From assembly GCF_032999765.1 (NCBI RefSeq), contig NZ_CP136051.1, positions 3,634,417 through 3,698,416 of the forward strand: a stretch of 64,000 nucleotides of DNA. The letters run 5' to 3'. A program made the translations under genes and the position numbers. The notes beneath the pieces were generated by a model. That model saw nothing but the letters and a program-made list of their open reading frames with translations, was not told the origin of the DNA and ran no database searches. Below, piece by piece: positions 25,564 to 34,753 of this stretch (its first letter is position 1; every line of letters starts with the position of its first letter). The stretch is from Imperialibacter roseus. GTDB taxonomy: Bacteria > Bacteroidota > Bacteroidia > Cytophagales > Cyclobacteriaceae.

Positions 25564-28281
25564 ATGACCAATACTGTACTCCATCAGATAGCGAAGAAGG
25601 CGGCTCTTCTGGCTGTTGCTTTCCAAATATCTTTCTCATCATTGCTGCTGGCGCAAATCCCGGCTCCGGAAGAAACACTGGGTTTTAAAGTGGGTGCTGA
25701 CTTCCATCTGGCTACGTACGAACAATCATTGGCCTATTTCAACAAGCTGGATGCCTCCAGTGATGGGATCCAAATGGTGCATGTGGGTGAAACCTCCGAA
25801 GGACGCCCATGGTACTTTGCTTTGATTTCATCGCCCGAAAACATCAAAAACATCGACAAGTACAAAGCCATAGCCCAGCGCCTGGCCCACCCTGATGGCA
25901 TAACGAGGGAGGAAGCCAAACAACTGGCCAAAGAAGGTAAACCTATCGTCCATATCGACGGTGGCTTGCATGCTTCGGAGGTAGCCGGCGCACAGCACAC
26001 TATTTCACTCGCCCACCAGCTCATTAGCACGGCGGAGTCAGACGAGAGAATTGCCAGAATTCTCGACGATGTCATCATTTTGCTCTGGCCTTCGCTCAAC
26101 CCCGACGGTCAGGATATTATTGCCAATTGGTACGAAGAGAACGTGGGCACGCCTTACGAAGTCGCCCCCGTACCCTGGCTTTACCAAAAGTATGTGGGGC
26201 ACGACAATAACAGGGATGCCTACATGGTCAATATGATTGAGTCGAGAGTCGTGGGCCGCACATGGCGAGAATGGGAGCCCAACATCATCCATGTACATCA
26301 CCAGTCGTCGCCCTTCCCTACCCGCATCTGGCTGCCCCCATTTGCAGAGCCTATTGCTTCGCATACGCCGCCTCTGGTTGCCCGTGAAGTCAATATGATT
26401 GGCATGGCCATGGCACAAGAGCTGGAAACTGAAGGTCTGAAAGGAGCTGTGCACATGGGCCAGGGCTTTGATGCCTGGTACCCCGGCTATATCGACTACA
26501 TGCCGGTGCTGCAAAACATTCCTTCCTTCTGGACGGAAACAGCCCTTTACCGATACGCCACTCCCTATTTCTATACCATCAACGACTTCCCCAAAGACAG
26601 AAGTGATCTTCGCATCGAATCGCTTTACTCCAGTCCGTGGCCGGGCGGCTGGTGGCGCATAAGCGACGCCATCCAGTACATGCAAACAGCCTCGATAGCG
26701 GTATTGGATTACGCTTCCAAATACAGCGAAACAGTTCTTTTCAATAAGTATCAGTCGGCGCAAAACACGATTGAAAAGTACCGCAACGAGCCTCCCTACG
26801 CTTATTTCATTCCTCAGCAGCAGCGTGACCCCGCCCGTCCGGTAGAGCTACTGAAGCGCCTGGCCTTCAACGGCATCAAAATCTCGCAACTAGACAAGGC
26901 CATTACTTTTGACGGGCAAGCTTATCCCAAAGGCACCTGGGTCATCCCTATGGATCAGGAGTTTGCTGAACTGGCCCGCCAGGTTCTCGATGTGCAGGCG
27001 TACCCCGACCTGCGGGAATTCCCCGATGGCCCGCTGGAGCAGCCCTATGACGCCGCTGGCTGGTCGCTGCCCCTCCAGTTTGAGTTAAATATAACTGCGG
27101 CTGCCAGCCCTCTTTCTGAAGAGGTCAGGGCAAGCCTCGTTGAAGTAAAAGGCACCAAAGTCGACTGGAAAACAACCTCCAGCGACGACAATAGCAAAAT
27201 CGATTTCGCTCCCGGCGCCGGTTTCAATACCAACGAGGTGGCTGCTGGCATTCGTCCTCTCCCCGGCTCAGTGAAAGGAAGCGGCACCACGCTGTTGCTT
27301 GACCCAAAGGAAAACAACACCTTTCGGGTACTCGGAGAAGCCTGGAAACAGGGACTCACTGTGGAGTACGCCAATCAAAAATATGCCATAAAAGGAGCCT
27401 CGGAAACACTCGCCAAAAGATGGGTGGATGACTTTGCCGTGAACATCGTCAGAACTGGCAATTCGTCAGGCATAAGAATTCAGCCCCGCATCGCCATTTA
27501 CGAGCCATGGACAGCCAGCATGGACATGGGATGGACTCGTTGGCTGCTTGATAATTTCGGACTGCCTTATACTGTTATCCAAAATTCAGATTTTGCGGCC
27601 AGTAACTTAAAAGATCGGTTCGATGTGATAGTGATGGCTTCTGAAAGAAATGGCACCATCGAAAATGGTTACAAAAAAGGACAAGTGCCTCCCCGCTACG
27701 AGGGTGGGCTGGGTGAAACAGGTATCCGCAACCTCGATGACTTTGTCAAGGCAGGTGGCACGCTCGTCTGCATGAATCAAAGCAGCGATTTCGCTATTGA
27801 ATCGCTTTACCTGCCTGTGAAAAATGTGGTAAAGGGAGTGAACCGGAAAGATTTCTTTACCGGAGGCTCCATCATGGAAGTGACGACAAATACTTCTCAC
27901 CCTGTGATGGCTGGCATGCCTGATCATGCCAGTGTATTTGTGAATCGAAGCCCAGTTTTTACCACTTTGGAGGGTTTCAAAGGAGAGGCACTTGCCAAAT
28001 ACCAGGACAAAGGCTCTCCCCTTCGCTCGGGTTTTCTGCTTGGCACCAAATACCTGAATGGCTACGCAGCGGCACTCGACGTTCAGCATGGGCAAGGCCA
28101 TGTCATCCTGTTCGGCTTCCAACCCCAATGGCGTGGACAACCCATGGGCACTTACCGCACACTGTTCAATGCGATGTTGTACGGAGAAAACACGGCCAAA
28201 AGTCGTACTGTTTCAGAAGGCTTTTGGGCGGCTCCCGCCAAAGCTGAAGGCAACAGCAAGGCGTCCAGCGGCAAACAATAG
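25564..28281 (+). CDS. Exported M14-family zinc carboxypeptidase with C-terminal GATase-like domain
   Basis: The protein is 905 residues. The signal peptide ends near LLLAQ. Zinc ligands of M14 are seen: GGLHASEVAG (H-x-x-E), GHDNNRDAY (substrate Arg) and IIHVHHQSSP (third ligand His). A catalytic Glu candidate is in FWTETALYR. The C-terminal 300 residues include a Rossmann-like stretch (RFDVIVMASERNG, GTLVCMNQSSDF, GHVILFGFQPQWRG) resembling the glutamine-amidotransferase-like domain found at the end of long Bacteroidota M14 proteins. It is expected to trim peptides in the periplasm or at the surface. It is a single gene with the glyoxalase-like gene 39 bp downstream. Confidence 0.92.
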   Translation: MTNTVLHQIAKKAALLAVAFQISFSSLLLAQIPAPEETLGFKVGADFHLATYEQSLAYFNKLDASSDGIQMVHVGETSEGRPWYFALISSPENIKNIDKYKAIAQRLAHPDGITREEAKQLAKEGKPIVHIDGGLHASEVAGAQHTISLAHQLISTAESDERIARILDDVIILLWPSLNPDGQDIIANWYEENVGTPYEVAPVPWLYQKYVGHDNNRDAYMVNMIESRVVGRTWREWEPNIIHVHHQSSPFPTRIWLPPFAEPIASHTPPLVAREVNMIGMAMAQELETEGLKGAVHMGQGFDAWYPGYIDYMPVLQNIPSFWTETALYRYATPYFYTINDFPKDRSDLRIESLYSSPWPGGWWRISDAIQYMQTASIAVLDYASKYSETVLFNKYQSAQNTIEKYRNEPPYAYFIPQQQRDPARPVELLKRLAFNGIKISQLDKAITFDGQAYPKGTWVIPMDQEFAELARQVLDVQAYPDLREFPDGPLEQPYDAAGWSLPLQFELNITAAASPLSEEVRASLVEVKGTKVDWKTTSSDDNSKIDFAPGAGFNTNEVAAGIRPLPGSVKGSGTTLLLDPKENNTFRVLGEAWKQGLTVEYANQKYAIKGASETLAKRWVDDFAVNIVRTGNSSGIRIQPRIAIYEPWTASMDMGWTRWLLDNFGLPYTVIQNSDFAASNLKDRFDVIVMASERNGTIENGYKKGQVPPRYEGGLGETGIRNLDDFVKAGGTLVCMNQSSDFAIESLYLPVKNVVKGVNRKDFFTGGSIMEVTTNTSHPVMAGMPDHASVFVNRSPVFTTLEGFKGEALAKYQDKGSPLRSGFLLGTKYLNGYAAALDVQHGQGHVILFGFQPQWRGQPMGTYRTLFNAMLYGENTAKSRTVSEGFWAAPAKAEGNSKASSGKQ

Positions 28282-28320
28282 CGTAGTGTAATGCAGGCAT
28301 CATAGTAAAGTTTTAATGGC

Positions 28321-29070
28321 ATGAGAATTATAAAAGGAGCACTGATTGCATTGGTAGTTCTGTTTACTTGCCACTGGGAAGCTGATTCCCAGAAAATCCG
28401 AATCGACCATGTGGTCAATGTTGTTGCCGACCTCGATCAGGCAACCAGCCGATATACTCAGCTTGGATTCACTGTCAAGCAGGGCCGATTGCACGCCAAC
28501 GGGCTTATCAACGCACATGTAAAGTTTGGGAATAAGACATTTTTAGAACTGATGTCAGTCAGAGGCGAGCCCACCGACCGCATGGCGAGGGACTACCAGA
28601 CACTTTTACAAGAGAGAGAAGGCGGCGTATACCTGGCTGTATCCGGGGTTCGAACTGAGGAGATGGAACAGATGCTCTCTGGCTTGAAAATAGCTTTTGA
28701 AACCTCAAAAGGGAGAAGTTGGGACTACATCACCTTTCCGCAGGAGCCCGAGTTAGCACATTTCTTTTTTATTGCCTACCACGGAACCATGGACGATCCG
28801 GGGGAAATCACTACTCATAAAAATGAGTCAGACCGTATCACAGCCACCTTCATAGAGGGCAGCGAAAGAGTTTCCTATTTTCTGAAAGGGATTGGACTGC
28901 AATCGGCTGGGAGAAAGAAGGACGAGCTGTTTGGTAGTGCAGAAAGGTTCTTCACTGCGTCTGGGGATATCATTGTCGTTCCAAAAAATGAGTCGGCAAA
29001 AAGACCAAGACTGAAAGCAGTAAGTTTCGGGAGCTCCGATGGGAAAGAAAGTGTGAGGATAAGTTTTTAA
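28321..29070 (+). CDS. Exported VOC / glyoxalase-like protein
   Basis: The protein is 249 residues. A hydrophobic N-terminus (GALIALVVLFTCH) suggests export or membrane anchoring. RIDHVVNVVADLDQATSRYT followed by FTVKQGR and ANGLINAHVKFGNKTFLELM matches the Glyoxalase_3-like part of the VOC superfamily. The metal ligands of true glyoxalases are only partly recognisable. It lies 39 bp after the M14 gene and is probably cotranscribed. The substrate is unknown. Confidence 0.75.
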   Translation: MRIIKGALIALVVLFTCHWEADSQKIRIDHVVNVVADLDQATSRYTQLGFTVKQGRLHANGLINAHVKFGNKTFLELMSVRGEPTDRMARDYQTLLQEREGGVYLAVSGVRTEEMEQMLSGLKIAFETSKGRSWDYITFPQEPELAHFFFIAYHGTMDDPGEITTHKNESDRITATFIEGSERVSYFLKGIGLQSAGRKKDELFGSAERFFTASGDIIVVPKNESAKRPRLKAVSFGSSDGKESVRISF

Positions 29071-29175
29071 AGGAGCGGGGCAAATAGATGTGGTCTCCGA
29101 TACATTCACCAAACTAAGACCGCAAAATAATTACATTTCCGTACCTTCGTGGCTCCAAATGGCGAAAACAACACA

Positions 29176-29925
29176 ATGGCATTAAAAGAAGAGCTTAGAA
29201 CCCAGGGTGACTTCCTGTTCAAACACAGAAGTTACCTGCCGCTGGTCATCATCGTGGTCGGTATTTATGTGTATGTGCAAAATGTATTGAATGGCACCAT
29301 TACCGATTCACAACAAGATGACCTGTTCAAGCTAGGCTGTTTTCTGGTGTGTGTATTGGGTTTGGTGATTCGCATGGTGGCTATTGGCTACTCTGCCGAC
29401 AATACTTCTGGTCGCAATACCACTGTGGGGCAAGTAGCAGACTCCGTGAATTCCACTGGACTGTACGCCACAGTACGCCACCCATTGTATGTAGGTAATT
29501 TTTTCATGTGGCTGGGCATTGCAGGCTTCACGCAGGAGCCCTGGTTCATTGTCGCTTTCGTCTTTATGTACTGGGTGTATTATGAAAGAATCATGTACGC
29601 AGAGGAGATGTTTTTGATCGATAAATACGGGAAAGAATACGTCGACTGGGCTGCAAAAACACCTGCCTTCATCCCTGCCTTTAGCAAGTGGATCAAACCC
29701 AAATACACCTTTAGCTGGAGGAAAATAATCCGGCAGGAAAAGGCCGGCATTTTAAATATGTTCCTCGTTGTCTTCGCCTTCGAAGTGATCGGAGCATCGG
29801 TGGCCAACAAGGCGCTTTCAATGGGAAATGTATACTGGATGTATGGCTTCGCTGCCAGCGTGGCGTGGTATATCATCATTAAGACGATTCAGAAAACCAC
29901 TCAGGTGCTGTCTTACGACAGATAG
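29176..29925 (+). CDS. Integral-membrane methyltransferase (isoprenylcysteine methyltransferase / PEMT-like)
   Basis: The protein is 249 residues from the ATG at 29176; a start nine codons earlier is possible but looks non-coding. Several membrane helices flank YATVRHPLYVGNFFMWLGI, the RHPxYxG motif of the ICMT/PEMT/NnrU-like family, and the later EEMFLIDKYGKEYVDWA completes the SAM-binding end. It likely methylates a membrane lipid or isoprenoid-linked substrate; the exact substrate is unknown. Confidence 0.82.
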   Translation: MALKEELRTQGDFLFKHRSYLPLVIIVVGIYVYVQNVLNGTITDSQQDDLFKLGCFLVCVLGLVIRMVAIGYSADNTSGRNTTVGQVADSVNSTGLYATVRHPLYVGNFFMWLGIAGFTQEPWFIVAFVFMYWVYYERIMYAEEMFLIDKYGKEYVDWAAKTPAFIPAFSKWIKPKYTFSWRKIIRQEKAGILNMFLVVFAFEVIGASVANKALSMGNVYWMYGFAASVAWYIIIKTIQKTTQVLSYDR

Positions 29926-30135
29926 TCGTAGATTTTTTTGGTTGGGCCAACAGTTCAAAAGGGTATTACCCGGTCATGAGCAACATACTGTCGTCTGTGC
30001 TTCGGCCTGAAACCGCTTGCTTTTTTCTGTTTGATGACGAAAAATCCTTCTCAGGCAGCAACCTGATGGGAAAGATTGTCGTTTCACTACATTTTTAATC
30101 CCGGTTAAGTCCATTTTTTAAACCGACACAGATCC

Positions 30136-31530
30136 ATGAACAAACAGCTACAGTACGACCTGAACAATACCAGACAATTGCTCACACAGGCCCTGGAAGA
30201 AGGACTCTCATATCTTCAAAACATCAACGCCGCTCCCACATCAGCAGCCAAAGCAACTACCGACTTTGCTCCCCTGCCAACCGACGGAGCCGGCGGGAGT
30301 GACGCTCTAAGCGAGTTCAGGAAACGCTTCAAAGACCTCATGGTTGCCTCTGCTGGCCCACGTTACTGGGGCTTTGTAACAGGTGGCACCACGCCCGCTG
30401 CGATTATGGGCGACATGCTGGCTACCATTTTCGATCAAAATACCCAAACCGTCAAAGGCCATGGCGACCTCTCCGGCATCATCGAATTCGAAACCATCGA
30501 CATGCTGAAAGAGCTCTTCAGCCTTCCTGACGATTTCCTTGGGGGATTTGTTACCGGCGCCACCATGTCGAATTTCACCTGCCTGGGCGTGGCACGCCAG
30601 TGGGTCGGCAAGCAAAAAGGAGTAGATATTGCCAAAAAAGGCGTTCCTTCTATCTTCCCCATTTTGTCAGCAGTACCCCACTCTTCCTCCATCAAAGCGC
30701 TGTCGATGCTTGGCCTTGGAAGCAGCAATATCCAAATCGTGAAGACGATTGATCCTACGAGAGAAGCAATTGACATAGCAGCACTGGAAGAGAAAATCCA
30801 ATTGCTTAATGGTGAGCCATTTATCCTGATCTCCAGCGGCGGCACAGTCAATACGGTCGACTACGATGACGCTCAGGCCATCGCCGGACTTAAAGAAAAG
30901 TACAACTTCTGGTGGCATGTCGATGCCGCTTTTGGCGGCTTTGCGGCCATTTCACCTGCTTACGCTCATCTGCTTGCAGGTTGGGGAAAAGCCGACAGCA
31001 TCACTGTTGATGGCCACAAATGGTTAAACGTACCTTACGAAAGTGCCTTCTTTTTTGTGAAAGAAAAACACAAGCTGCTTCAGGTAGAAACTTACCAAAA
31101 CTCCAATGCACCCTACCTTGGCGACCCGTTGGAAAACTTCAGCTTCCTCAACTTTCTGCCAGAAAATTCCAGGCGATTCAAAGCACTGCCAGCATGGTTT
31201 ACGCTAAAGGCCTACGGCAAAGAAGGCTATCGTGAAATAGTGGAACGCAACATCTCCCAGGCCATGCAGCTAGGAGAATTCATTAGTCAAAGTGATTATT
31301 TTGAGCTCCTGGCGCCAGTGAGGCTCAACACAGTTTGTTTCACTCTAAAAAACAGTGACTCAATTGCTGTGCAAACTTTCCTTGACAGGATCAATGACAG
31401 CGGCAAGGTGTTCATGACGCCTACTTTTTTCAATGGCCGAAAAGGAATCAGGGCTGCTCTGGTGAACTGGCGAACAACCGAAGAAGATGTGAAGATCGTG
31501 CAGAAAGAGATGATGAAAGCAGTTAGCTAA
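30136..31530 (+). CDS. PLP-dependent group II decarboxylase
   Basis: The protein is 464 residues. WWHVDAAFGGFAA holds the Asp that contacts the PLP pyridine ring. SITVDGHKWLNVP contains the Schiff-base Lys (about residue 295). FVTGATMSNFTCLGVAR and HSSSIKALSMLGLG are typical of the aromatic-L-amino-acid/glutamate decarboxylase family. It is cytoplasmic. The substrate cannot be assigned from sequence, but aromatic or diaminobutyrate-like amino acids are plausible. It is a single gene; the 210 bp upstream show no other gene. Confidence 0.88.
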   Translation: MNKQLQYDLNNTRQLLTQALEEGLSYLQNINAAPTSAAKATTDFAPLPTDGAGGSDALSEFRKRFKDLMVASAGPRYWGFVTGGTTPAAIMGDMLATIFDQNTQTVKGHGDLSGIIEFETIDMLKELFSLPDDFLGGFVTGATMSNFTCLGVARQWVGKQKGVDIAKKGVPSIFPILSAVPHSSSIKALSMLGLGSSNIQIVKTIDPTREAIDIAALEEKIQLLNGEPFILISSGGTVNTVDYDDAQAIAGLKEKYNFWWHVDAAFGGFAAISPAYAHLLAGWGKADSITVDGHKWLNVPYESAFFFVKEKHKLLQVETYQNSNAPYLGDPLENFSFLNFLPENSRRFKALPAWFTLKAYGKEGYREIVERNISQAMQLGEFISQSDYFELLAPVRLNTVCFTLKNSDSIAVQTFLDRINDSGKVFMTPTFFNGRKGIRAALVNWRTTEEDVKIVQKEMMKAVS

Positions 31531-31657
31531 TAAGCACAATACGTAGGCTAAATTGCCCTTTCGTGTGGCGCATTTCACCCTTCACAATGCCGCTTTTACA
31601 CCCTGAGCCTGTATGGCACCTTTGCTACATTTGTCGTGAAGTAAAGCAAAAAACGCC

Positions 31658-32077
31658 ATGGAGATTATTCGCATCCCCCATGATATAAAGGTTTTTGGAC
31701 ATCAGGTGCACGCCTTTCCCAACGGCGTTGGCGATGCATTCGATGCCATTGTGGACAGAGTGGAGGGTGGATTTAGCCGGCCTTTTTATGGACTTTTCAA
31801 GATGGAGGGAAATAGCGTGATCTATCTGGCCACGGCGTTTGAGAAGCTACCTGGTGAGGGAAGGCAGCTCGGTTATCAGGAGCATATCGTTCGGAAAGGC
31901 AACTACGCTGCTATAACAGTCACCGACTGGCATTCGAAGCTGAGTTCTCTGCCTGGCCTTTTTAGTGAGTTAATGAAAGTAGAAGGGCTTGACCCCGAGC
32001 ATTGGGCTGTAGAATGGTACAAAGACGACGATGAATTAGTGTGCATGCTGAGAATGAAAGACGACTTACCTGGCTAA
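31658..32077 (+). CDS. Small protein, possibly GyrI/effector-binding-like
   Basis: The protein is 139 residues, soluble, with no signal peptide. IIRIPHDIKVFGHQVHAFPNG at the start and YQEHIVRKGNYAAITVTDWH in the middle resemble effector-binding (GyrI/SOUL-like) small-molecule domains, but similarity is weak. It may bind small molecules. It heads a run of small plus-strand genes (VOC, DUF1801) up to 33653. Confidence 0.55.
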   Translation: MEIIRIPHDIKVFGHQVHAFPNGVGDAFDAIVDRVEGGFSRPFYGLFKMEGNSVIYLATAFEKLPGEGRQLGYQEHIVRKGNYAAITVTDWHSKLSSLPGLFSELMKVEGLDPEHWAVEWYKDDDELVCMLRMKDDLPG

Positions 32078-32167
32078 TATAAAAAGCAGCCACAACTGTA
32101 ATCCGGGCGAGAGTTTGCTAACTTATTAATAGAAAAGTCATTTGGCGTATTTCTAACCCACTATGAT

Positions 32168-32548
32168 ATGTTAAAAGATACAAAAGCATTCACTGGTTTT
32201 TCGGTAAGCGACCTTTCGAAGGCAAAGGACTTTTACTCAGAAAAGCTTGGGCTGCAAGTAGAAGAGCTATCAATGGGTTTGCTCCAGCTTGAATTTAATG
32301 GTGGCAGCAAAGTAATTATTTACCCAAAACCCAACCATGAACCTGCCACCTTCACCGTGCTCAACTTTCCGGTGAAGGACGTAGAGGCTACAGTTGACTG
32401 GCTGACAGGCAAAGGAATTGCCTTTGAGCAGTATGATGCCCCTATCAAGACTGACAAAAAAGGTATTTGCAGAAATGATCGTGGCCCTGCCATCGCCTGG
32501 TTCAAGGATCCGGCCGGTAATATTTTGTCTATTCTTGAAGAAATGTAG
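32168..32548 (+). CDS. VOC-family protein (glyoxalase / bleomycin-resistance fold)
   Basis: The protein is 126 residues. [20 protein letters not shown] is the first betaalphabeta module and [20 protein letters not shown] the last strand of the VOC fold (typical D-P-x-G-N). It is a single-domain subunit that probably forms dimers; the ligand is unknown. Its stop is directly followed by the ATG of the next gene, so the two are coupled. Confidence 0.88.
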   Translation: MLKDTKAFTGFSVSDLSKAKDFYSEKLGLQVEELSMGLLQLEFNGGSKVIIYPKPNHEPATFTVLNFPVKDVEATVDWLTGKGIAFEQYDAPIKTDKKGICRNDRGPAIAWFKDPAGNILSILEEM

Positions 32549-32809
32549 ATGGTAGAAGTGTTCAAAACCACTGTCGATAATCACGTTCAGGCCTTCAGGC
32601 TGCTGGAAGCGATCCACCGTGCGTTCCCTGACTGTAGTGCAAATTTTGACCTTGACGACTGCGACCGCATTCTCAGAGTGGTGAGTCACACCAGTCAGCT
32701 AAACACCTGCGCCGTTATTCATCTGATAATAAGTCAGGGCTGCTTCGCTGAGATTTTGAACGATAAGTTACAACCAGTTGAGGTGAACCCCAGCCTTCAA
32801 AAGGCATAA
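32549..32809 (+). CDS. Conserved small protein of Bacteroidota, unknown
   Basis: The protein is 86 residues beginning EVFKTTVDNHVQAFRLLEAI with ANFDLDDCDRILRVV near residues 30-46. This order (VFKTxV, then NFDLxDCDxILRV) recurs in a small uncharacterised protein in this phylum, by recollection. The fold may resemble ferredoxin-like or heavy-metal-associated domains. It starts at the base after the VOC stop, so it is likely cotranslated with it. Confidence 0.65.
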   Translation: MVEVFKTTVDNHVQAFRLLEAIHRAFPDCSANFDLDDCDRILRVVSHTSQLNTCAVIHLIISQGCFAEILNDKLQPVEVNPSLQKA

Positions 32810-32861
32810 GAAATCTGTCAACCAATCATTACAACACCCTCTGTACTAAAACTACCACTTT

Positions 32862-33284
32862 ATGAAATCAGCAGACACCTACCTCAACTTTAACGGCAAC
32901 TGTGCTGATGCCTTCGAATTTTACAGAAGCGTTTTTGGGGGCGACTTTACCAGCCAAATGAAATACAGCGATATGCCCTCCGAAGCCCCAAAAGGAGCCG
33001 AACAAAGCAAAAGGCTGATGCATATTGCACTGCCGATAAGCAAAACAAGCCGTCTGATGGGCTGCGATATACCGGAGAATTTCGGCGAAATGTCCGGCAA
33101 TAATTTCCACATCTATCTCGACACAGAAAGCAACACTGAGGCCGATAAACTATTTGCTGCGTTGTCAGCCGGAGGCAAAGTATCCATGCCAATGGCCACC
33201 ACCTTCTGGGGAAGCTATTTCGGTATGGTGACAGACAAGTTTGGTATTCAGTGGATGATTGGCTTTGAAACAAACCCTCAATAA
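32862..33284 (+). CDS. VOC-family protein (PhnB-like)
   Basis: The protein is 140 residues starting STYLNF-like (SADTYLNFNGNCADAFEFYR), with KYSDMP, HIALPISKTSRLMGCD and WGSYFGMVTDKFGIQWMIGF. This is the PhnB/3-demethylubiquinone-type VOC subgroup. It is a paralog of the C-terminal half of the fusion protein at 37887. The ligand is unknown. It lies upstream of the DUF1801 gene with 3 bp between. Confidence 0.88.
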   Translation: MKSADTYLNFNGNCADAFEFYRSVFGGDFTSQMKYSDMPSEAPKGAEQSKRLMHIALPISKTSRLMGCDIPENFGEMSGNNFHIYLDTESNTEADKLFAALSAGGKVSMPMATTFWGSYFGMVTDKFGIQWMIGFETNPQ

Positions 33285-33287
33285 ACC

Positions 33288-33653
33288 GTGGCCAAACTTT
33301 CTGAAGCTGAACAGGTAGCTGCCTACATGGAGGCGCTGGACCATCCATTGAAAGCTGAAGTGGAAACCCTTCGCACAATTATCAAGAATGCTGGCCCTCT
33401 TTCCGAGCGAATTAAGTGGAATGCGCCCAGCTACTACCACAAAGAAGATTTCGTCACTTTTAACCTGCACGACAAAAAAACTATCAGGCTTATTTTTCAT
33501 CATCCGGCCATTGTCACCATCACGTCCGACATCCTCGAAGGCGACTGGAAAGATCGGAGAATTGTATACATCAAAAATGCTGAAGAAGCTTCGTCAAAGA
33601 AGGCTGAACTGGTACGGATCATTAAAGAATGGCTGCAGATAGTCGGTGGATGA
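33288..33653 (+). CDS. DUF1801 protein
   Basis: The protein is 121 residues from a GTG start, three bases after the previous stop. ERIKWNAPSYYHKEDFVTFNLH and IRLIFHHPAIV are typical of the DUF1801 (YdhG-like) family, a small alpha/beta fold of unknown function related to iron chaperone frataxin-like structures. It is part of the small-gene run 31658-33653. Confidence 0.85.
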   Translation: MAKLSEAEQVAAYMEALDHPLKAEVETLRTIIKNAGPLSERIKWNAPSYYHKEDFVTFNLHDKKTIRLIFHHPAIVTITSDILEGDWKDRRIVYIKNAEEASSKKAELVRIIKEWLQIVGG

Positions 33654-33686
33654 CCGATATGTGGGCAGACACCTGGCAAATGGAGC

Positions 33687-33715
33687 AAAAAAAAGCCCAT
33701 GTTGTGCACATGGGC
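33687..33715 (-). terminator. Intrinsic terminator for the minus-strand small lipoprotein gene
   Basis: The stem gcccatgt (33695-33702) pairs with acatgggc (33708-33715) around a 5-nt loop. On the minus strand it is followed by a run of eight T (A-run at 33687-33694). It lies 21 bp beyond the stop of the gene at 33736-33948. Confidence 0.85.
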
Positions 33716-33735
33716 GGCATACTAAATGTCTTATA

Positions 33736-33948
33736 TTAACTCTTATTATTTTTAGTGTCCGGCTTGCTTGAGCTGTGATGGCTATGATGAGCCTTTTTGT
33801 GGCTAAACGACCGGGCATGCCCTATGTCATCCCATGAACCACTCCCCCTGTGAGCCATACAGGAAGAAAGTGAACTAATAACAAAAATCGCTAAAATACT
33901 GAGTAAAAAAACTACTCTGCTCTTGGATCTGCTCTTATATGCTCTCAT
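33736..33948 (-). CDS. Small lipoprotein, paralog A
   Basis: The protein is 70 residues. The signal sequence ends in SSLSSC, with Cys30 the likely lipidated residue, followed by MAHRGSGSWDDIGHARS and a His/Lys/Ser-rich tail (KKAHHSHHSSSK). The core W-D-D-I-G-H-A-R matches the paralog at 35904 (W-Q-D-V-G-H-A-R). It is probably a small envelope lipoprotein; the His-rich tail could bind metal. Function unknown. A strong terminator follows. Confidence 0.75.
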   Translation of the reverse strand: MRAYKSRSKSRVVFLLSILAIFVISSLSSCMAHRGSGSWDDIGHARSFSHKKAHHSHHSSSKPDTKNNKS

Positions 33949-34753
33949 GGTGATAAATTTTAAGTTATTGTGCTCTTGGTTATAATTTTACTGTCAAATA
34001 AAACTACAGATTGTAACGCCTTACAAAAGGTCGATTTTGCGTAAGTCATTACACATGACATACAAACACTATTTTATCCACTATATGCAACAAAATACCG
34101 GATAATCCCTCCCTGATAAAGAGATCTTAATGCTGAACGAAATGCAGCAATAACCGCCCTGAAAGTTATATGAGCCACATTATTACTCATCGAAGATGAA
34201 ATTATCAAAGCCTGAAAAGAAGAAGGGGAGTTGCTGAAATTGAGAGTAAAGATCGGCTCCAAATAATTGAAAAATTTCATTTTTAATTGAAATTAGCCTG
34301 AAAAGTTACATCTGAATTTAGGGTCAGCCACGTTATGAACAGTTCAACACAAGGCTATATTGCTACATTGGTTACATTAATAAAATGCACATATATCATT
34401 GATTATCTGTGTTTTATAAACTATTCTTCTCAATAGCCGAACTAATACACTAAATAAACAGCTCATAATAACTTTTATGAATAAAAGTCTATGATGCCGT
34501 CGGCGTAAATAGATTCGCTGACGATCCCAACTGACAGTGCTTTTAGCAAGATGAGATGGCCTTTAACTTCGAGGTAACAAGACTCAAAAAAAGGCCCGTT
34601 CTACAACTTCAGAGAACCCGAAAAAGGGAATCGACGCACCAAATGCCTCACTTACCAACCAGTAACGACTTTGACGAATATGATGCCCTTCCAGTTTCCC
34701 AGGCTTTTCCTTAGTTTCGTTGCCAGTTCTCACTTATTCTCAACTAAAATACC
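33949..34753. other. 805-bp AT-rich interval without a recognisable gene
   Basis: The stretch is clearly more AT-rich than its neighbours and lacks any convincing frame. It contains an 18-bp palindrome acttttat/ataaaagt at 34471-34488, and a small gtcat/atgac hairpin at 34045-34059. The first about 100 bp probably hold the promoter of the small lipoprotein gene. The AT shift may mark decayed inserted DNA. Confidence 0.5.

Noticed and set aside
26038-26763. 241-codon minus-strand frame inside the M14 gene
   Set aside because: It lies wholly within the peptidase domain coding region and has no recognisable protein features.
34074-34280. 68-codon minus-strand frame in the AT-rich gap
   Set aside because: Composition is Ser/Phe/Ile-rich without motif, signal peptide or promoter, and the AT-rich sequence gives open frames by chance.
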